In this document: positions 21,906-31,700 of the stretch, in pieces
Layout: every line of letters starts with the position of its first letter
How positions within the stretch are numbered: position 1 is the stretch's first letter
Assembly: GCA_016801885.1 (NCBI GenBank)
Contig: CM028889.1
Location: forward strand, 24,000,001 to 24,064,000
Source: Toxotes chatareus
Taxonomy: Eukaryota > Chordata > Actinopteri > Toxotidae
DNA: 64,000 nt
Reading direction: 5' to 3'
The notes under the pieces: model-generated
The model's database searches: none
What the model was told of the DNA's origin: nothing
Seen by the model: the letters and a program-made list of their open reading frames with translations, nothing else
Position numbers and translations under genes: made by a program

Positions 21906-23985
21906 AGAGACACACAGGAAGACAGACCTGACTAGCACTGAGGGAACAGGAGGAGAACCCTCACCTCTTTGTGTGTGTGTGTGTGTGTGTGTGTGCCTGC
22001 CCCCGTATGTCTACACATCTCCCAACCAAGCCCTTCTTCTTCTTCTGCTCCTCTGGCTAACAACCTCCCAAGAGGAACTTCCACACTCCCTCTGTCCTCC
22101 TCCTGTGCTCCTCCCCCTCCTCCTCCTCCTCTGCAGTCTTCTCTCCTCCTGACAGGAGAGAGCCCTCTCGGTCATTCACTCCAGGCAGGAGGGATATCAA
22201 TCACTGAGACGGATCCAGTTCTCCCTCCACTGCGCTGTCTTCTCCTCTCCTCTCTCCTCCCTGTGGCGACTCACACCCAGCCTTACAGACATAACCTCCC
22301 TTCCCCTCCCCGTCTTCACTCTCACACTCCTCCCTCTGCCTCCTGTGTCTGGCCAGAGCCTGTGCTGCCAAGGAGGGACTGAATCAAGCAGTGCCTCTCT
22401 ATCTCCGACACATACCCACACACACGCACGCTCATCGGGATTAGAGTGATCATCTTTCCTTTTAACGGACAGAATCTGCATCTGTAGCAAGGAGATCCCA
22501 CAGAAGGAGCTAGACTCTTAACGGGCCTATCAGGGATGGCCCGTTACTGGGATCACTGCTTCTGATTGGTTGGTTGGTTCGGGCGTTTTCTCCCCATTCT
22601 TGTGAGTGTCTGCTGGATCACTATGCAGAAACAGACTCTCTGGGAGCTACTCACACACAAACTACACACACACACACAACTTCTGTGCACACAGCAGTCC
22701 GCCTACAACACACACACACACACACACACACACGCAGTCATCCCTCACTGTCTCTGACACACATACACACACAGTGATTTGCCAAACGTCTCTCCTCACA
22801 GACAGACTGGTTCAGAGGCCAGAGGACCCGACGTGCTGAGGAATGGACCCTGAGAGGGAAGTGTTGCAAGTCAAACAGATTCTGTGATCGAACTGTTCAT
22901 TCTCTATAGCTTTTGTACAATACCGATTTAAAAAAAGAAAAAAGAACAAATTAAAAAATTGAATTTTTATTTTATAAGTCAATCAAGCCGCTGGAGTCAG
23001 CTCTATAGGAGTTATAGAGTCAACATGGCTTTAAGGCATCTGATCGTTGGTTTGCCAAACTCATTTTGTAAATAATGGTAACAACAACAACAACAACCAT
23101 GTTGTCCACTGGACGTCTGTGCCATAAAATAGGAAGGCTTCAGTTATGCAAACTCTTGACGTTAACCCAAGCAATACCAACATATGTTTTTCTTTTTCCT
23201 GTTCTCCCACTTTGTTTTGTTTCTCCCTCTAATATTGTTTTCTTCTTGTGCATGGATGTTGTAGGTCTTTGTCTTAGCCTCACTTACTAATCCAGGCTCC
23301 AGCTCTAAACATTGCACCATGCCCCTGTTTGTCTCCACAAGTCCCACTGCCACATGTTATTGTCATGCCCCAATGGCCTCTATGGTTTACGGTACCCAAA
23401 ACCTAAGTACCACAGCCCTGTGTTTCTGTACCACAAGCCTTTACTCCTGTGTTTCAGGCAGCAGACACGGCCTCGCTCACCGTAGCCCTCCCTGCTCCTG
23501 CCCTCCATCCCGTTCCCCCAGAATAGTCTTTAAGATACCGTGATGCTCTGCCCATCTGTCTGTCTGTTGGTCAGGTGCCAAAACCGCTGCTGTCCGAGCA
23601 TCTGTGTGTGGACTGCAGCGTCCTCTGCTACAACAACATCAACTGTGATGCCAATGACTCCCTATTTTATGGCCAGAGTCCCCATGTCACTTGAGAACTC
23701 TTTTGGACTATGATGTTGATTAACTCAGAAATTTGACAACTAGACGACGAGCAAAGAAGCTGAATAAAAAGGGAAACATTGCTGTTTGAGTACATAACAT
23801 TTCTAGACCTATTTTAACTTTACCTCAGCTAACAGTTTCTTAATGTAAATTGACACATTATTTTTATCTTTATGAATATGACATTCTACAGTGGGTTTTT
23901 AGATGATTTTTTGGTTCTCTCTTGATTTACGTATTCCACCATGTATTACTGTTACAAATAAACACATCCCAAATGACCAATGTGT
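21906..23985 (+). other. dab1: dab1 3' UTR
   Basis: Continuous with the 21858 exon. It holds a TG run (21970-21995), CT-rich and CA-rich stretches, a (CAA)n run at 23083-23098 and no convincing other gene. It ends near a poly(A) signal at 23957 with a GT-rich tract just beyond. The extent is inferred from signals only. Confidence 0.65.
23957..23962 (+). terminator. dab1: poly(A) signal AATAAA, likely distal dab1 end
   Basis: AATAAA in a T/A-rich setting, followed 40 nt later by a (TG)20 tract that fits a GU-rich downstream element. A second AATAAA at 23763-23768 could be a proximal site. Confidence 0.6.
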
Positions 23986-24002
23986 CTTGGTTGTGAATTG
24001 GG

Positions 24003-24047
<45 letters not shown>

Positions 24048-25744
24048 AAAAAAAAGGGGGGGGGGGGTGAACCTAATGGTGTGTGTCTGGCAGAGGTGAC
24101 CTCCAGTGTGTCTTTAGTTACTGTAAAGCAAGTGGCACAGTATTTTGTTGTAATTTAACACGGCTTTAATGGCCTGTCACATTCTGCTACACTAGCAGCC
24201 TATAATGCAAGCTGTCATAATCTTTATTAGAAACAGACTACGAAACAAGAACCTCGGCCTTCTTACACTTACTTTGCTTCTCCCCTCCTGCCCTTGGAAA
24301 AAGACAAGGCTTTTAAAAAAGCTGAACACACTTTTTAAATTCCATACTGTGCAGGACAAACTAAAGCACTACTGATTTAAAGTCAGTTCACCTAAATTAC
24401 GAGAAAGCATATTTCCTCCATTACATACAGTTAGTATGATGATAAATGATGATGTTATGTAATGTGGAGGTGAATGGATTTTTGTTCATGGTGCTTAAAG
24501 CACTGAAAAAAATTACACTTGACAGCAACGTGTCTTTCTGAAAACAACATCAGTGCTGGGTAATTCTCAAACCTCACTGTCAGCAGTTTTCTTTGGGACT
24601 GTTTCCTCTGTGAAAACCGTCTGGAGGCTGTCAGCACTGAGGTCTGTGAATTGTCCAGGAAAACCAACGCATTGTTTTTTCTGGGGGGGGGAAAAGACCA
24701 GCTGCAGCTGAATTTTGTAAATATATTTTTTTTAAAGACTGCGAACGCCACAAATGAAATTCAGTTCGCTTCCATGTGTACTGTGGCAGTGACAGAAATT
24801 CTAGACTAGTGTCTCTAAACCTCAGCAGCTAAAACTGAAACAACCAGCACGGCTGGATACAACCCAAATGGAAAAGTAGCTGAACACAGAACAGCCATGA
24901 TGAGCAACCAGGTCTGTGTATGAGGCCTAAGCTACTGAGCTGCTCTGTTAGTCCCTGACACACCTTTCATGACAGGTTAAAGTTGGCAGTGAGACAGAAT
25001 ATCCTTCAAAACTGTCTTAGGTTAAGGGTAAGCCTGTGGCATGTGGTGTATTTATGTCATATTATAAATGCCTGCTTAAATACTTTTGTATTCTGAGTAA
25101 CAAAGCTGGAATGTTGACCGACCTCTTTTGTTTCCTTTTCCTCTATGTTTGCTTTGAATTTTCAATTTTATCCACAGAGAAGGAACCAAACATTTAATAA
25201 CATATCACTTTGAGACCAACAGACGTACAGGCTGCTTTACAAAGATTCAAGAGTTGCCGTTAAAAAAAAAAAAATCACAATGGACACTTGACACTTTTAA
25301 AGAAAACCAAGCTCCAACTCTGTGTTTCATGACAGTGACTCACTTCTGCGCGCACACACGGTGCCAGCCGAGCGACATTCCTGAAGAATAAAAAAAAAAA
25401 TAAATCCAAGAGCTGTTGAGAGTCACTGCGTTGCGCTAAATGCTCAACAGGAGCGAGACCCGTTTGACGAGACGGACTGTTTTTAAAGATGAGTGTTAGT
25501 ATCCAGTCTCATTCCTCCACTGAAACCGTCCCCTGCGCGCATGGGACGCGCACTTCTTTCGATCAGACAGGCGAAGAAACGCGGAACGACTTGAGACCAG
25601 GCCGATAAAAGTGATGATATAAGTTTTTGTTGATGGTGTAATTTTCATCACATAGGCCACAGAATGAGAGGCTGAAGGGAAAAACCCACTGGACTTAAAT
25701 TACTTGACTAAACAGGCTTTTGTAGTTGGATAAATAAGCGCACA
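23986..25744. other. dab1-fyb2 intergenic region and fyb2 promoter
   Basis: 1.76 kb. Begins with a (TG)20-A11-G12 composite tract at 24005-24067, followed by AT-rich unique DNA. GC content rises somewhat at 25330-25600, with several CpG, consistent with the fyb2 promoter. No complement C8 exon is recognised. Confidence 0.6.
24005..24067. repeat. (TG)20-A11-G12 composite tract
   Basis: Three simple tracts back to back, starting about 40 nt after the dab1 poly(A) signal. Confidence 0.95.
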
Positions 25745-25753
25745 ATGGACCAG
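25745..25753 (+). CDS. fyb2: fyb2 start exon (Met-Asp-Gln)
   Basis: Only nine coding bases, ATG GAC CAG, then donor gtatgt. The ATG context (cacaATGG) is good. Joined to the next exon it reads MDQEDTLDFKALRAKFQD, like the remembered human FYB2 start with FKELRAKFQ. The frame also runs on into the intron (see findings). Confidence 0.8.
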
Positions 25754-28700
25754 GTATGTCGTTCTGTAATATCTTCAAATCCTTCCGCAAACTGTAAGAT
25801 AAAAGCTTATATTACAACACTAATAACTGCAATTGTTATTATAACTGGTGTTGTATTTACAGTTATGAGTCTGCTTTATGTCATGACGAATTTTCAAATG
25901 TCCCTTTATGTCAGTCATGTGAAGAAAGATGAGTTGATGTCTGTGAACGTATCATACGAATGTAAGCCCACAGTATCGTGTGTGTTGAAACCCTCTTTGT
26001 TTCAGGCTGATCACTACTAATCAGGTTTGTCTACTTTCTGAAAGAAAAGCTAATAGACATGCAAATGGAATAAAAACAAAACCAAGCCATCACCTGGTTG
26101 TGGGCTTGAAGGTTGTAAATTTAATGTTGATAATTCTTCTTCAGTGATAAGACTGACACCCTCTTTAGTGATAAGTGACATAGGTCTTATGATCCCATCC
26201 ACATCAGGTGATAGTGTTTTTGCTTTATGGTATCCAGTATTACATTGTGTGATCCTTTCACTAGGAGGACACTTTGGACTTTAAGGCTCTGAGGGCCAAG
26301 TTCCAGGATGAAGAACTCCTCCTGAAGCAACCCAAGATCAAACCTGCTCTCCCAGAGAAACCAAAGGTCGTCCCTCCGCCTCAGAGCCCCCCTCATTACC
26401 TGCCTGCAGGAGCACGCCCCTCCCTGCTCACCTCCATCAACCAGAGTTTGGAAGGAAAATCACAGATCGCCCCCAGAGTGGTCTTCAAGGATGAGAAGAA
26501 GGAGAGCAAAAAGCCTCTGATCCAGAATAACTCAAAGGGAAAGGACAAGAGCGAAGGGAAGCTGAAAGTGGGAAAAGACAAGACAAAAGGAAGCAAAGAG
26601 AAGCCTGATGACAATGATTCATCAGATCAGAAGCAGAAGAACGGTAAAGACAAGAAGCTCACAGCAGAGCTGGTGCCAGCCACGCCTCCACCTAAAGCCA
26701 CAACACCAAAGAAGAAGGGTTTCCTTGGTTTCAAGAAGTCAGTAAAAAGAGATTCAATGGAGGTCCCAGCTGACCCCATCTTAGACACCCCCAGTTCGGA
26801 CGTTCCTGGATCAGTTCCGCTGATCCCAGTACCTTCTGACTTTGGTGACAAACCACTAGAGCCTGAAATCTCTGCACCAAAGACCCTACTGCCAAACATC
26901 CCCGCCTTGCCTGACTCCAGTACTACAACAGAAACCACCCCACCCTCCGTTATCCCTGCTTCTCCCGATTTCATGCCACCTCCTGCCTTTATTCCTGATT
27001 TCCCAGCTCCTAAGGTCCCAACCCCAGAGAGTGAAACACCACTTGATATAGAAACTCCTGCCCTGTCCATTCCCAGAGCTGCCAGCCAAAATGAAATCAT
27101 AGCCAGTCCACCCAGCACTGTCTCAACCCCGCCACCCACTCGTGTTATCTCTGGCCCTCCTCCAGTGGCCTCCACTCCATCTCCATCACCTCCTGAGCCT
27201 GAGATAGCAGCTGAGGCTGGTACAGAGGCTGTAAATGTAGCTGCAGTGGAGAATCCTTCTCCTGCGGTCACAGACTCTCCATCCATCCCGCCTTCACCCA
27301 AAGCTGAACGTCCGATCTCAGCACTCTCAGCCCTGGAGAGGGCGGAGGACATGAACCTAGGGAAACGGACTGTCACGGCTGACCAGAGAATTTTCAATGC
27401 TCTGGAGAAGGCACGCAGGAAGACTGCCAGGTATACAACACACACTTCAGGAGCACACTTAGTGCTATTCCAGGAGTTGAGAAGAAGCTACAAGTATTTA
27501 TACAGTTTAGTCAATTAAAGCGTGATGTTGACCGCTAATATCTTACACTGTCTCATCTGTTCTCAGCCCACCGACAAACCCCACCGCAGCCTACTCGATC
27601 ACCCCTCCACCTGAGGAACTTCCCCCTCCTCAGAGCTCCACCCGCTCTTTCCCAGAGCTCCCACCCATTGATTATGAGGATCGCGCAGGGAACGCCCTCT
27701 CGCCGAAACCAGAGCAAGTTAACGGCATTGACCATCGTAAGTGCGGACTCATCACAGCAGAGCTCTTTTCTGTTCCTCCCTGCTTTTTGCTTTCCAGTTC
27801 ACCCAAATATACAGAATATTTGGGTTTTCTTTTTACTGTTTACTTCACCAAAACATGAAGTACAAAAGAACACACCTCTGCATCAGGACATCAGGTATGT
27901 GCCGTACAGCTGCAGAGCGTCATTTGTTAGTGTAGGGTTTCTGCTATACAGAACATCTGCTATGTACAGTATGGTTTATGTCACAGGGTTGCCTCAGGTG
28001 TTGGTTAGAAGAGGCAGCTTTAAAGAGTTAAAGAGACACACATACACACACACACATATACAATGAGAACAGTCCTGACATTCCTCTTTTGTGCCAGAAA
28101 CAACAGAGCAGCAGGCAGGGCCGAGCTGCAGAAGTATGTCAGCAATGACAGAGAGGAGGAGTAATGACAGGAGCGTGTCCATCATTGTGACAGAGAGCTG
28201 CAGTGACAAACACTTTAATGTGTGCTGAACTGAAAATGCACTGGGTGCACAGTGAGCCTGCTGTTGTGTTGATAGCAACTTGATTTACACAGGATTTATT
28301 AATTGTGCATGCAGGTGTTTGGGCATGTATCCATTTTAAACAACCTCATGTTATTTACCATTTCATTATGTCTGTTGTCACACATGACAGCACAGTAATT
28401 TGCTTGCACATCTACACTAACTAAAGCACTTTGTGATACTGCGAGACTGACAGTTTAAAAAGATTCTTTAATTCCCTCTGGTTTTAAACACCTATAGGAG
28501 ACAGTTCAATCTGAAAGGAAGTTTGAAGAGGTACAGTAAACAAGTATTGTAATTAGGAAAAGTAAAATGTAATTATATTGCACCTCTCTTAAACAGAAGG
28601 CTTTACAAGGATTTTAGATTAAAAGAAGTAGCATGAAAACTAAGGTTTTTTTAAGGTGGGACGTCTGTACTTTTCATCTTTAAGCTGTCCCGATTTTTCT

Positions 28701-31700
28701 CTTATAATTGCATTATCTCTGCTCTGCACAGTTCAACTGTCTCACTATGTTACACTGGTTTGGTTTCCTCACTAATGTGATTCCTCCACTCTGCCTGTTG
28801 TCACATTCTCTCCCTCTCTGTGTGTGACAGTTTCCTCCACCTTAAGTGTTTTACTGTTGTTAGTGTTCAAACCAAAAAGTCCAAAAAGTTTCACTGTGAT
28901 CTGTAAAGTATCTGACAAACAGGTATTTACAGAGTCGTGTATTAAGACTAATGTTATGTAATTCTGTGCAGGACAAGCCTCTCCTGAGTTGGAGGGCATC
29001 ACTGGGGAGGGGACTGATGCTGTCCCAGAGATGTTGGTGGTGCCCCCTCCTCCTCCCAGGAAGATCCTCCCAGACCCAGGTTCTCTGGGTCCGTCCCCAG
29101 AGAAGTCTGCCAGACCGTCCTCTGTGAATATGAGTGAATTCATCCATCCTCCCCCTGTGGAAGAAAATGGTGTGAACATCGCACTATTACATGTCACCAT
29201 TACAAACCAAACTTACCCTGTCCTCTAACAGCCCTCTTAACATAGGTTTCATATTGTTTATCATATATGTCATTTACAGAGATCCCTGCTTCACCCGAGT
29301 TCTTAAAGACGGATAACGCAGATGTCCCAGAGTTTGAAGACGTGGCTTCAAACGCCCATTCTCCAGAGCTGCCTGTGTTAGAGTGGGGGGATGGGGAGTA
29401 CCCAGATACTCCAGATGGACAGAACCTTTCAGAGTTTTACGACAACGAGATAACTGCTCCAGGAGCAGCACTTGGAGACGAATACCAAGATAATCCACTG
29501 CCAGAATCTTCTTTCCCTGTCACTCAAGAGTCTCCTCCAATGACAGGGTAAGACCGTAGGATGAATTTAACCCAAGTGTCTTTGCTTTGAAATAGTTGTT
29601 CATCTCTGAGAACTTTCACTCCTCTGTCCCAACCAGGCCTGAAGCTGAAGTTGGCAACGGTTTGTATGAGAGCACAGAAAATGTCTATGAGGACATTACC
29701 ACGTCTGCCACCAAAAAGAAAGGGAAGACTGATGGTGGCAAGAAACGCAAAGGACCACCAAAGAGTGAGGACACATTTTTTGATAATACGTGACATCAGT
29801 CATATCACATCAGAACATTTATATATCGATAAGAAGTCGGATCCAGATAATCATGTTAATGTTCATTGTCTTTGATGCTTGATTGTGCCTGCATTTTAAA
29901 AATCAGATTCCCTTGATTATCTCACAAATCAAAAGTAGATTTGAATAAATCTTAGACTCCTATCATGATTTTAGCATGATTCTATTAAGATTATGATAAA
30001 GGTCAGTGTTACTCTGTGTATCAAACCTCACCATCCAGCACTGTTTCAGGTAGATTTACTGTCTATAGATATTACATAAAGGAAAAGTATACATAACTCA
30101 CAGATCCCATCAGTGGCTCTCACAGACAGTACTGTTATCTTGTGTGATTGTGTCAAAGCTGAACGCTGCTGTTTCTCTTCATGCTAGCAGCTTCTCTTCT
30201 ATTCTAAGTTCGCTTAAACAATTTTGAAACTCTTTTACCTAAATGTGTGTTCACCACAGATCCATATGCTGAGGCAGCACAGGAAACCGTAAGTAGCTTT
30301 GTCACCGTTTTGAATTAAAATCTTACTTTTCTTCATGACAAGTGTTGCCTATCTGTCTGAGATTCTAATGATTGAGTGCAACAGGAATCAAACCTTATCT
30401 CTTTGGTGGTGTCTACAGAATGAAGAGAAGAGCAAGACGGGCAGGTTCGGCAAGTAAGGCCTTATTTTTTTGACCCAGATCTCCTCCGTTCTGACAGACA
30501 CTGTTAGTGATGACAGAGTCTGGTCTGCCTTTGTTTTCCTCATAATCTCCTTTGCCATTTAAACCTGGTGTGAGGAGTCCCTTTCAAACCAGAAGACATC
30601 CCTCATTCTGTTTTCTGCAGGAGCGACAAGAAAGCCGCTGCAGAGGGGCCGGATGAGAAAGAGCTGAAAAAGAAAGAGAAGCAGCGCCTGGAAAAGGAGA
30701 GGAAGGAGCTCAAGGAGAAACAGGAACGGGAGAAGAAAGAGCAGAAAGAGAGGGAAAAGAAGGAGAATGAGATGAAGAAGAAATTCAAAGTGAGTGATGT
30801 TATTCCGACTCAGAAGGGAGGTATGGAAAGTGAGCGAGCAGCGGGGGAGGGTGGGGTGCGTGTGTTGGCATACAAACCTGTCTGGATTCATTCCTCCCAG
30901 CTGAGCGGAGCAACGTGTGCAGGCTCAAAAGGAATCTGTGTAAACATTTCTTTCATTGTTGGTGATATTTCTGACAGGAGATCTATGAACTTTTCTTCTG
31001 CAATATAATATTACCACACTGCAATAAAAGGGCATTAATAAAGGGAAAAAACCTTCACGCTGAGCAGAAAGAGCGGGGCAACCTTTACAGTTATCAATGA
31101 GCAGAAACGCGCTCCTCTAATTTATTAACGAGGCCAAATGATAACACATTATCCACGTGAATGTGTGTTTTTAACCTGTGACTGCATTTTGTTAGATCAC
31201 AGGACACGAAGATGCCATGTACCAGGCAACGGTGACTGTAACAACAAAAGGACGGAAGAACGATCTGCCCGTTAAGAGCGGTGACACCGTCAGCATCATC
31301 CGCACAACCAACTGTCCCAAAGGGAAGTGGCTGGCCAGGGACAGCAGCAACAACTGTGAGTTCTCATTATGTTGTCATTAGCAGTGTGTTCACCTCAAGG
31401 GTAAAGGGATGCATGAAGAAGCAGGAAGGTAGACAACGCTGCATTGCAGCAGGAGTGTGATGAAAACGACAGAAATCACACTCCCAAGTATATTATCACT
31501 TATATATATGTTATTGCACTTCCTTTTTACAACTGACTGTATAGATTCTGAGCCACATGAGGCAGAAAAACAAAGGCACAGAAAACTTGTTGAGAGACAT
31601 CACTTGTGTACTTTGATCCTTGATTGTGGATTCCTTCAGTGACTCTCTGAGTGTGTTTTCTAGATGGGTATGTTGCGGTGGATCATGTGGAGCTAGACAT

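Noticed and set aside
26627..27445. 272-codon open frame on the minus strand
   Set aside because: Lies exactly opposite the Pro/Ser-rich fyb2 exon; its Gly/Ser/Val composition is the reverse-complement shadow of that coding bias.
30559..30891. 110-codon minus-strand Leu/Phe-rich frame
   Set aside because: Mirror of the Lys/Glu helix exon of fyb2, which turns into Leu/Phe/Ser on the other strand.
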